This document shows, one piece after another, positions 44,580 through 53,197 of a stretch of 64,000 bases of DNA; the stretch's first letter is position 1; each line of letters begins with the position of its first letter. The stretch covers positions 71,696 through 135,695 of the forward strand of contig LSRX01001486.1 in assembly GCA_001939145.1 (NCBI GenBank). The letters are read 5' to 3'. The notes beneath the pieces are model-generated. The model had not been told where the DNA came from. It saw only the letters and a program-made list of their open reading frames with translations, and ran no database searches. The position numbers were made by a program, and so were the translations under genes. The DNA comes from Symbiodinium microadriaticum. Taxonomy: Eukaryota > Sar > Dinophyceae > Suessiales > Symbiodiniaceae.

Positions 44580-44745
44580 GCCCAACGCCGCATCGGAGTA
44601 TCGACGCGCACACGGAAAGTGGCCGTGCAGGCGTCCGACCTCGTGAGCCGCACCGAAACGCCGTTGAGCCGCAAACTCCCAAAGCACAGCTCCGCAAGCT
44701 CCGCCCCAAAAAGTCCGAAACCGCCAAACCCTAAACCCAAAACCC
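44580..44745 (+). CDS. Exon-like Ser/Arg/Lys-rich stretch
   Basis: Part of a 74-codon ORF, reading STRTRKVAVQASDLVSRTET then PLSRKLPKHSSASSAPKSPK. It has the composition of a disordered linker. The end grades into CCCTAAA repeats, so only the first two thirds can be real. Confidence 0.25.
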
Positions 44746-44864
44746 AAATTCCTAAACCCTAAACCCTAAACCCAAAGTTAAGCCCGAGACCCGATGTCCT
44801 CAGCCGAACATGGGAGGCTGCTCAGTGTGTCGGAGCCGGCATGGTGGCTGGGGTGTCCCAGGCC

Positions 44865-45015
44865 ATCAGGGTTTTGGGGTTTAGGGTTTAGGGTTTTAGG
44901 GTTTAGGCTAGGGTTTTAGGGTTTATAGGGCTTATAGGGTTTTTAGGGTTTTTAGGGCTTATAGGGTTTAGGGTCTTAGGGTTTTTAGGGCTTATAGGGT
45001 TTAAGTTTTTAAGGG
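44865..45015. repeat. TTTAGGG/TTATAGGG array
   Basis: Telomere-like units with TTATAGGGTTTTTAGGG variants. Confidence 0.75.
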
Positions 45016-45597
45016 CTTGAAAGCTGAGTCAACGGCTCAGGAGTTCAGATTCGGGTGCTGACTGTCTGCTGTGACTCAGGTTCCTAGGATACCCCCTAAA
45101 CTCGAAACCCCAAAAAAAACCCTACAAGCCCAGAACGATAAGCCCGGAAAAAAAGAGCCCTATAACTGCTCTCGAAACCCCATAAAACCCGATAAACCCA
45201 GAACTAGAAGCCCGAAAAAAAAGAGCTCTCTAAACCCAGAGCCATATCTGAGGCTTGGGAAAAACCCTGCGCCCATGGATTTCCAAGGGCCCTTTGTACC
45301 TGACACTCCCCAACAATCTTAGGGTTTAGGGGGTTAGGGGTTTAGAGTTTAGGGTTCAGGGGTTTAGGGTTTAGGGATTGGGGTGTATAGGGATTCGGGA
45401 TTTAAGGGATATAGGGTCTGACTGTAAAAACGGACACCCTGCATCGTAGACCCCTAGGACCCCTAAAGCCTAAGCCGTACACCGTCTAGACTGTGGACCT
45501 TAGACCCTAAACCCTGAACCCTGAACTCTAGACCCGCGCGACCCCGAAAGCCTAAAAGCCCTGAACTCTTAAAGTCTGAAACGGACACCCTGAGTCG

Positions 45598-45720
45598 TAC
45601 TTGGAGCTTCACGGGTAGTTATAAGAGGTTTCTGTTTTCTATAAGTTATAACCATAGTTACATGCAGTTGCCCCTATCCATAATAACCCCACTTAGAACT
45701 ACCCATGTACCTTCTCACTT
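45598..45720. mobile_element. Foldback element family B, copy
   Basis: The left arm CTTGGAGCTTCACGGGTAGT and the right arm ACTACCCATGTACCTTCTCA are inverted; a second partial right arm (ACCACCCATAAACCTCC) follows. Confidence 0.55.
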
Positions 45721-45729
45721 GTAACCACC

Positions 45730-46055
45730 CATAAACCTCCTAAACCCTAAACCCGAATCCCTTATGACTACCTCCAAGTATACCCCCTATAAACCCCAAT
45801 TCCTAAACCCTAAACCCAATCCCTTATGACTCGACCCTAAACCCCAATCCCTTACAACTGGAACCCTGAACCCCAAGTATAGATCCTAAACCCCTAAACT
45901 CCTAAACCACTACACCCCTAAACCCCTAAACACTAAACCCCTAAACCCTAAACCCTAAACACTAAACCCCTAAACCCTAAACACTAAACCACTAAACCCC
46001 TAAACCCCTAAACCCCTAAACACTAAACCCCTAAACCCTAAACACCCTAAACCTG
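45730..46055. repeat. CCCTAAA/CACTAAACCCC array
   Basis: Dense telomere-like units, many with the variant CACTAAACCCCTAAA in the second half (45900-46045). Confidence 0.85.
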
Positions 46056-46919
46056 GGACTCTGAAGCCTCGGGCCTCCAGACATCCCAAGCCTCGAGGCT
46101 TCAATCGGAGTTTCCAAGGCTAGCGGAGCCGAGGTTTTTTGCGGGTCTAGTTTAGGGATTTGGGGTTGAGGGTCTAGGGATTTAGGGTCTAGAAACTTTA
46201 GGGGACTTAGGGTCTAGGGATTTTAGGGATTTTAGGCTTTTAGGGTCTAGGGATCTTAGGGATTTGGGGAATTCAGGGCTTAGGGGCTTCAGGGCGTAAG
46301 GCCCTGAACCCTAAACCCTAAACCCTAAACCCAAGACCGACACTGCGTGGATCAGGTGACCCTCGAGCAGGAGGGGAACGCCCTGAGCTTTCCCGTGGAC
46401 TCTCTGTTTCAGGTCGGCCTCTGTGAGGCGCAGGGGTTACTCTGTTCCTTTAAGGGTTTAGGGTTTAGGGTTTAGGGGGGGCCCTTTAGGGGGTTAGGGT
46501 TCCTTGAAGGGGTCCTTTGAGGGGTTAGCCCGAAAGTTTGCGAGTGAAGAAGGGTAGGTTTTCGGGTGTATGGCTTAGGAGTTATGATTTTCAGGCCCCG
46601 CAAGTTTGCGGGTGAAGAAGGTCAGGGTTTTGGGGCTCATGGCTTGTAGGGGTTTATGATTGAGGGTTGAGGGTTTAGGATTCTCTGGTTGAGGGGTTTA
46701 GGGTTTAGGGTTGAGGGTGTTGGGGAGTGTAGGCAAGAGTTCCTGCTGAAAGGACCTGGGTAAGGCGAGCCTGCAACAGGATTTTACACGAAAGGGGTAC
46801 ACGAATTCTGAGTAGCCCACAACAGCCGGAAAGTCGAGTTCAACTGCTCTGACTCTGGGTTCTGTGGCTTTAAGGTTTAGGGTTTAGGGGTTCAGAGACT
46901 TTGGGTTTGGGGCCTAGGG

Positions 46920-47150
46920 TTGGAGTGGTGCTGGTGCTGGTGCTGGCGCTGGTCGTGGTGATGGTGGTGGTGGTCGGGGTTGCTGGACGTGGATGACAAT
47001 GCTTTATGACAAACGTTGGTGAGTATTTGAGTATTATGTTTTCCACGATGAGCAGTGGTGACAGTCGCTGTCGCCGCTGTGCATTTGTGCTGGTACCAGC
47101 AAGTGCAGGAGTAGCAGTAGTAGTCGTCGTCGTTGAGCCACCAGGAGGAC
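46920..47150. repeat. Triplet-rich low-complexity DNA
   Basis: GTG/GGT/CTG triplets and GTA/GTC triplets. The Thr-rich and His-rich minus-strand ORFs (46870-47244, 46892-47188) follow from this. Confidence 0.5.
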
Positions 47151-47367
47151 CAGCGCAGTAACGGCCAGGACGTGAACAATACCGGCACAGGTGGCTAAAG
47201 CACTGCAATGACCCGAAGCTCGGGTTTGCCCCTAAACTTCCCAAACTGGCCTAGTTAAACTGTAAACCCTAACCTCCCCAACTCGCAAACAGAAGCCCGA
47301 AGCATCCCAAAGCCAACGAGGCTCATAGCTCGGCACCCCTGAGGTCGCCTTGATCTCAGCATTTCAG

Positions 47368-47481
47368 ATCAACTCCATCTCTCGCCTGAAAGGCTGGCGG
47401 TGCCCCAGAGGCAGCACCGCAAAAGAAGGAGCCGAGCAGTGCTACGAAGCCAGCCCAGAGGAGGAGCTTGGGCTAATTGGT
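47368..47481 (+). CDS. Candidate exon, unknown protein
   Basis: 114 bp after the acceptor GCATTTCAG. The frame reads INSISRLKGWRCPRGSTAKE, then EQCYEASPEEELGLIG, then a GC donor (GCTTTC), phase 0. It is 1 kb upstream of the first La-motif exon on the same strand, so it may be part of that gene. A second overlapping frame is also open. Confidence 0.35.
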
Positions 47482-48472
47482 GCTTTCGGCGCAGCGGGTG
47501 GAATCATACGGCTTCGGGTTTGGGGTGTTCGTTGTTGTTGGCGTTGCAATTTGTTGGTACATCATGTAGTAATGTCCCGGGGTTTGCTGTTGGCTTGCTA
47601 GCGGAATCGAGAGTTTGGGGTTCCAAGCTGGAAGCAGGCCCAGGCGCTTCGAGAAACCACACAACGCCGAAGCTTATGCTTCTTTCTTTTTGTTAGGTGG
47701 GACCGTTCTCAGGATCTTCATGGACAAAATCCTCCCCAGATTGAGTGTCGAGAAGCAGGACTTTGGATTTGGAGTTGCCCCGAAATCGCCAGCCTAGAAG
47801 CCTGCAAGGATAAACCCTGATCCTCTGTAGCTGTCTGAGATTGCTCTGGGTTTGCCGTTAGATCATTTCCTATAAGGTTGCGGTGCCGTGCTTACGAGGA
47901 CCAACTGAACCTCAATCCCTCTAAACCCAAACCAAGGAAACAGCCGACCACAGAAGCATCACCGAAGAAGCCACGAATCCAGCATGCACCGATGGACAAG
48001 CACAAGGCAGGATCCAGCTAGTTGTGCTAAGGCTTTAGGGGTCAGAGGGTTCGGGAGTTTTCGGGTTTTGGTTTGGTGGGGGGTTTGGGGCCGGTCCTGG
48101 CTGCATTCGATAAGATCAAGCTGGTATTTAAGTGTTTTCATGTGGCACCGTCGCGAACCCTTTGACACCCAGCCGAAAGCTTGAGCCCTGTTATCAGCAA
48201 AGTGGTTGTCAAGGTCGGGTGCCTCCGTGGGTTGCCGATCAGTGCCCATGACCAGACAACACACTGACAGTCAATGTGCCCCCATGTCGGAGTCTTGCCC
48301 TGACCCTTAAACCCCAAACCCTGTAGCTCCGGCTCGAGCCCATGTCCTTAACTAAGACTTCAAAAAGCATGCGTCAAGTCAAAAAAAACTCTCTAGACTC
48401 TAAACCCTAAGCCGTAAACCCTAAACCGTGACCCTACCCTAAACCCTAAACCCGAATCCTGAACTCTGCCAG

Positions 48473-48500
48473 TTGGAACAGCTCCGCTATGCCATCCGAA
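48473..48500 (+). CDS. La-motif exon 1 of those found (28 bp)
   Basis: Acceptor CTGCCAG, then LEQLRYAIR plus one base; GC donor (GCCTGG), phase 1. The next exon completes a Ser codon to give AIRSQFDYYFG, the first helix of the La motif. Earlier exons must exist but are not certain. Confidence 0.7.
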
Positions 48501-48552
48501 GCCTGGGCCCCTGCAGTGGTAGTGACGTAACTTCGGGATTCAGGGGCTTAAG

Positions 48553-48675
48553 TTTCGGCTTAGGGTATAGGGCTTAGAGAGTTTAGGGTTTAGGGGTTTA
48601 GGGTTTTAGGGCTTAGGGTTTCGGCTTAGGGTATAGGGCTTAGAGAGTTTAGGGTTTAGGGGTTTAGGGTTTTGC
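48553..48675. repeat. Tandem repeat, 66 bp x 2
   Basis: Two copies that start TTTCGGCTTAGGGTATAGGG (48553 and 48619) and continue with GCTTAGAGAGTTTAGGG. It lies in the first La-gene intron. Confidence 0.85.
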
Positions 48676-49004
48676 TATGGGCCAGGTCACCCCCTCAAGC
48701 TCAACCCCTATACCTCGAGCCGTGATCCCCGCGATTCGTGTTGAACCTGCTCGCTGGCTTCGTGCCTGTAAAGGTGGGCTTAGGGTTTAGGGTTTTAGGG
48801 TTTTAGAGTTTAGGGTTTAGGGTTTAGGGTTTTTGGGTTTTAGGGCTTGGGGTTTAGGGTCCTTTGTTGAGATTGTCTTGATCCGTTCTGTGCTGAGGTT
48901 GGGGTTGGGGGCTGGAGATCGCTATCGAGACATACCGAGCTGGCAGTATAGGGTAGTTCTGAATTTATAGACATGGTGACTGTATTTGCCGAAGGGCCAC
49001 ACAA

Positions 49005-49027
49005 AAAATAAATAAATAAATAAATAA
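49005..49027. repeat. (AAAT)n microsatellite
   Basis: Six units of AAAT, intronic. Confidence 0.8.
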
Positions 49028-49419
49028 GGGCAGGTCGCCAAATCCTAGAATGAGATGCATGGGTGTCCAGTTTCGGTGGCAGCTGGGTACTCCTTTACAG
49101 GTCGAGGCTTCCGTTCTAGCATTTTTCACAGAGGCTTTGTTTCTTAAAAAGCAGCCCTAAGATCTGCAAACAGATGTCCTAGACGAACTCATGCTTTTGG
49201 AAAGGGGACATTGCCCCTGGTACCTTCAGAGTACCTTCACCCTCAACTCTAAACCGCCTGAACCCTAAACCGTCCTTCCTTCAAACCTAGACCCCCTTTT
49301 AGGGGCTTAGGGCTTGGAGTCTTGAGTTTGGGGGCTTAGGGATTTAGGGGTTTAGAGTATACTTAGGGTTTAGGGTTTAGGTTTTAGAGTCTAAGGGTTT
49401 AGGGGAGCCATGACTTCAG

Positions 49420-49442
49420 GTCAGTTCGACTACTACTTTGGC
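49420..49442 (+). CDS. La-motif microexon (23 bp)
   Basis: Acceptor GACTTCAG, then QFDYYFG; GT donor (GTGCCT), phase 0. It holds the invariant Gln and two Tyr residues that contact the RNA 3' end in the La family. Confidence 0.75.
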
Positions 49443-49869
49443 GTGCCTTGGCATAGCGACCATGACACCCCCAAACCCTAAACCGTAGATCCTGAACCCT
49501 GCACAAACCCTAAACCCCAAACCAGTAAATCCTGAACCCCCAAATTGCTGGGCTTGGGTCTAAAGCCTAAGTCCCCAACCGAAAGTTGATTGCAGATTGG
49601 GGGTACAGTTTAGGACTTCGGGTGTCGTACTTGAGGAGGTTTCGACGTTGGCTCTGTTTGGACTACGGTTTTGGGGAGTAGGCTTGGGCTAGTCTCGAGG
49701 CTGTCTTCAGCATCTCGAACTCTGATCCCCGAATCCTAGAATCCGTGAAGTTAGTTCGGGTTGAGGGTTTAGGGTGGGAATGTGAAGGAGTATGCCTGAA
49801 TTTCACGGCCTGCAGTAGGGATTCTGTAGTCGCAGAGAGGCCGCTTCGATCCTTGCATCTCGAACTGAG

Positions 49870-49936
49870 GATGCGAACTATGCCAAGGATAACTTCCTGC
49901 GCTCCCAAGCGGATGATGACGGCTGGACATCGCTCA
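49870..49936 (+). CDS. La-motif exon (67 bp)
   Basis: Acceptor GAACTGAG, then DA followed by NYAKDNFLRSQADDDGW and TSL; the donor is GA (GATGCT), phase 1. Joining to the exon at 51021 gives GWTSLRLVAKF with the length expected for the family. A stop soon follows if the GA donor is not used. Confidence 0.8.
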
Positions 49937-50079
49937 GATGCTCTGGCTGAAGTTCACTAAGCCCTAAACCTGTTAAGCCGTTAAGGCCATGCCAGAATAG
50001 TTCAAGGCTCGCGACTCCCAGAATCGCGCTATTCCTTCAGACTTCGAAGCCACGAGTTCAGGGACCCAGGGCTTCGGGT

Positions 50080-50165
50080 TTAAGGGTTTAGGGATTTAGG
50101 GTTTAGGGTTTCAGGGTTTCAGGGTTAAGGGTTTAGGGATTTGGGGTTTAGGCTGCAGAGTTTAG
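50080..50165. repeat. TTTAGGG repeats
   Basis: Telomere-like units with TTTCAGGG variants. Intronic. Confidence 0.6.
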
Positions 50166-50595
50166 GGACTGCAGGTTTCATGAAAAAGGGCTCGGTTTGC
50201 TAGAGGGGGATCCTTCAGAAACCTATGACATGAAGCAGAGCTGCAACATATCTGCGGGGCTTATGGTTTAGGGTTGAGGGTTAGGGTCCCATGAGACCGG
50301 GCATTAAGGTAGGATTTGTCCCAGACGACACCTAAGCCTCAAAACTTCCCGAACAACGCACCAAATCCGGAACCACACACAGCTCTAGAGAACTTGTTCG
50401 AGGCCCTGAATGGTAGTATCCTGATTATGATGACCAAAACCCGAGCCATAAATCCTCGCCCCTCGATAAAGGCCTAAACCCTAAACCCTAAACCCCCCCC
50501 CTTANCCCCGCAACTTTGGAAACAATGTGGCTGAAAGACTTAAAACCACAAAGTCTCGAAGCCTTTCGGGTCTGAGGTTTCGGGGTTTCTAGATA

Positions 50596-50710
50596 AGGGT
50601 TCAGGTTTGAGGGTTTTTTTGCCTTTGAGTTCGGGGTTTTGAGATTAAGGGTTTAGGTTTTAGGGTTTGTTTTGCCTTTGAGTTCGGGGTTTTGAGATTC
50701 GGGGTTTAGG
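50596..50710. repeat. Tandem repeat, 53 bp x 2
   Basis: Two copies of GCCTTTGAGTTCGGGGTTTT plus GAGAT (starts 50621 and 50674). Intronic. Confidence 0.75.
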
Positions 50711-51020
50711 AATTTTGTTGCACCCTTCAACCAGAAGCCTGAAGAACAGCTATGCCTGTCGCAACTGAACCCTAGCTAAGGCAGCCTTCAAGTTCTGGTG
50801 AACTATGCAAGGCCCTAAACCCAGGAACTAGCAATTCGGGTTTTAGGGTTAAGGGGTTTAGGGTGTAGGGTTTCATAATGACGTGGCGCCAATGCATACA
50901 TACATACACACACACAGAGAGACACACAGACACAGAGACCACAGACACAAACAGGCAAACAAACGCTAACTACTACCTCCTGAGTGCCCTCCCCCAGCGA
51001 ACCCTAAACCCTAAACCCAG

Positions 51021-51088
51021 GACTGGTTGCAAAGTTCAACAGAGTTCGTGAGCTCACGGAGGACTTCGAGGCCGTGCAGCGCTCCCTT
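51021..51088 (+). CDS. La-motif exon (68 bp)
   Basis: Acceptor AACCCAG, then L followed by VAKFNRVRELTEDFEAVQ and RSL; the donor is GC (GCGACC), phase 0. The F of AKFNR is another RNA-contact position. The following exon lies 8.8 kb downstream, beyond the retrotransposon. Confidence 0.8.
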
Positions 51089-51554
51089 GCGACCCGGTAT
51101 GCGAAGAGTGGGAGTTCAATGAAAGGTTCAGGGAGGACTTATGGTGTTGGGATTTTGAATTTGTGGCCGAAAAGGATGCTGTGTAGAATCAATATTTATT
51201 GAATTTTAGTGTGTAGCTCCGAAGAAGGAACTGCCTTCGGCCTTCGGGATAGATGGGCTCCCGGACCGCTTTCGAAAAGATTCTTGCACTGCCATATGTA
51301 GGGCATCTTTACAGAGCATATCACCCGAACCTCTAACAAAAAACAAAAACCTAAAACCCACCCAAAACTCTAAATCCTGCGCACTAGTTGGCAAGATTGG
51401 TTTGGCCCTGGTCTTAAGAACCTTTATGACTGTGCGGAGGCCTTACCGGCCTAGCATCTTCTTTGCAAGCGACGGGGGGTAGCACCCGGCCCTACTTATG
51501 ATTTAAGATCTTTGGGTAAACACCCTAAACCCCCTAAACCCTAAACCCTAAACC

Positions 51555-51572
51555 CTATGGCTACGGCTCAAG
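51555..51572 (+). other. Possible spliced-leader relic at the LINE 5' end
   Basis: The element begins ATGGCTACGGCTCAAG. GGCTCAAG is the 3' end of the conserved dinoflagellate spliced leader, and ATGGCTACGG is the reverse complement of its 5' part (CCGTAGCCAT). This is what an inverted or folded-back copy of the leader joined to its own 3' end would look like. Leader sequence from general knowledge of the group; not checked against a database. Confidence 0.45.
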
Positions 51573-51772
51573 GCCGTTCCTCTCAAAGACCGTAGCTGGC
51601 GAGTTTGGTGTCTGGTCCCCCGATTTCCTGCCATAAGAAGACTTGCGAGCGGGGAGGAAAAATTGTTGGTCTTCGTCTTCTTCTACCTGCTTCTGGACAA
51701 CGTGCTGGCGGAGGCGGGTGATCTTCATCTTCGGCTACCTGATTCTGGACTTGCTGAAAGGATAGAAACAAA

Positions 51773-53158
51773 ATGGACGTGCCCATTATCTCGGTTGAGG
51801 AGGATGACGATCTTAATCATTCACCCACAGAGCTGGCTGAAGATGATGAGCCCAACAGTCCTATGGAAGCTGAGGATGATGGCAATGCACCCGGAGCTGC
51901 TGGGATCCTGGTCACCGCTGAGGAAGTGAAGAAGGAGATTGAGGGTGACCGTGTGAACAAGAAGAAGAAGAAAAGGGAAAGACAGGGAGACAACATCAGA
52001 GCTGATGATGAACCTGATCTTGAGAGTCCTAGCAAACGACCTGTTGGCAGTGGGGAAGCACCTATCTCTGGCAAAGAGCTCCGCGAGATCCTCCAGATGC
52101 ACATGTACGAGATGCGAAATGCGTGGTCAGAAGAACGAGCTCGGGTTGATAGACTTGAAGCCAAAACGAACAAGCTTGGGGATGACTTCTCAGAGGCTGC
52201 GAATGAAATCTCTGGCATGAAGGAGGATGTGTCGAACCTCAAGGGCAGGACGGTTGCAGTCGAACAACGCCTTCATGAACAAGGGGTGCAACAAAACAGT
52301 CAACAACGTAAGCTTGAGGAAGTCATCACGGACCTTGCCAAGCTCAAGACGGACGTACAGAAAACCCCTTCCTGCGCCTCGAAGGATCATGGGATGTCAG
52401 GTCCACCCTCACGTGAAGGTGCTGACCCTTGGGCTACTTATCTACTTCGTCGAGGCAGGGATGATTTTGTCCGGAATAACAGGCCCTACCATGGAAGGAA
52501 TCTGACCATCAGTGAGGATGACGGGATGACGGACGAGGAGAAACGCACGTTGATCCTCGGGGGATGGCCGCAAGATACAAAGAAAGCAATCATTGAGGCT
52601 GAGAGCAAAACCTTCCTGGAGCACCCCTCTATGCAAGGACTTGTCGATGTCGCCCAAGCCACCGTCTACGGCCCGAGACGTAGCGTTGGTAGCTTGAAAT
52701 TTGAATACCGAGACAATGAGGATTACAAAGCAGTCCGGGAACGAATGTGGAACGTGGTGAAGGCAGTCCGAACCAGGGCTGAAGTTTTCCCCAGTGCCAA
52801 AAACCAGCAGAATCCGCGGCCAGCCTGGGCTGCGTTCGTGAAGACCCCCGAGGCCCGCAAAAGGACTGGCCTTGTCAGCCAGGTCCGCAGGGTGACGATA
52901 CAACTTGCAATCGACTGCACAGATGAAAATGGCCAGCCGAAACATCCCGAGTCGATTGTGCAGGACAGCTTCGATTGTGATTGGAATAATGGGACGATTT
53001 GGCTGGGTCCGCGTAAGCTCGGCTCAGCGACCCACCGCCAACCCAGAAGCCAAGGTCTCATCGTCATGCCTGGAGGGTGGGTTGACATTGATGCTATCTG
53101 TGATGCAACAGGATGCACTAGCTTGGAAGCCAAAGCGGCTTTTGAGCGTGAACTCTGA
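51773..53158 (+). CDS. LINE ORF1 protein (coiled coil, RRM-like)
   Basis: 461 residues. Residues 1-45 are acidic (EEDDD, AEDDE); 62-70 form a basic patch (KKKKKRER); about 100-195 read as a coiled coil with heptad-like Leu/Val spacing; from about 257 a folded region begins TLILGGWPQDTKKAI, typical of an RRM-like domain in LINE ORF1 proteins. Such proteins bind the element's RNA and assemble it into a particle for retrotransposition. The stop is 39 nt before the ORF2 Met. The start is the first ATG of the frame, preceded by AAACAAA. Confidence 0.8.
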   Translation: MDVPIISVEEDDDLNHSPTELAEDDEPNSPMEAEDDGNAPGAAGILVTAEEVKKEIEGDRVNKKKKKRERQGDNIRADDEPDLESPSKRPVGSGEAPISGKELREILQMHMYEMRNAWSEERARVDRLEAKTNKLGDDFSEAANEISGMKEDVSNLKGRTVAVEQRLHEQGVQQNSQQRKLEEVITDLAKLKTDVQKTPSCASKDHGMSGPPSREGADPWATYLLRRGRDDFVRNNRPYHGRNLTISEDDGMTDEEKRTLILGGWPQDTKKAIIEAESKTFLEHPSMQGLVDVAQATVYGPRRSVGSLKFEYRDNEDYKAVRERMWNVVKAVRTRAEVFPSAKNQQNPRPAWAAFVKTPEARKRTGLVSQVRRVTIQLAIDCTDENGQPKHPESIVQDSFDCDWNNGTIWLGPRKLGSATHRQPRSQGLIVMPGGWVDIDAICDATGCTSLEAKAAFEREL

Positions 53159-53197
53159 ACCACTACACAGACAGCTTGTTTCACACAAGAAAAGGGG

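Noticed and set aside
46870..47244. Thr-rich and His-rich minus-strand ORFs
   Set aside because: They come from GTG/GTA triplet tracts and overlap in two frames.
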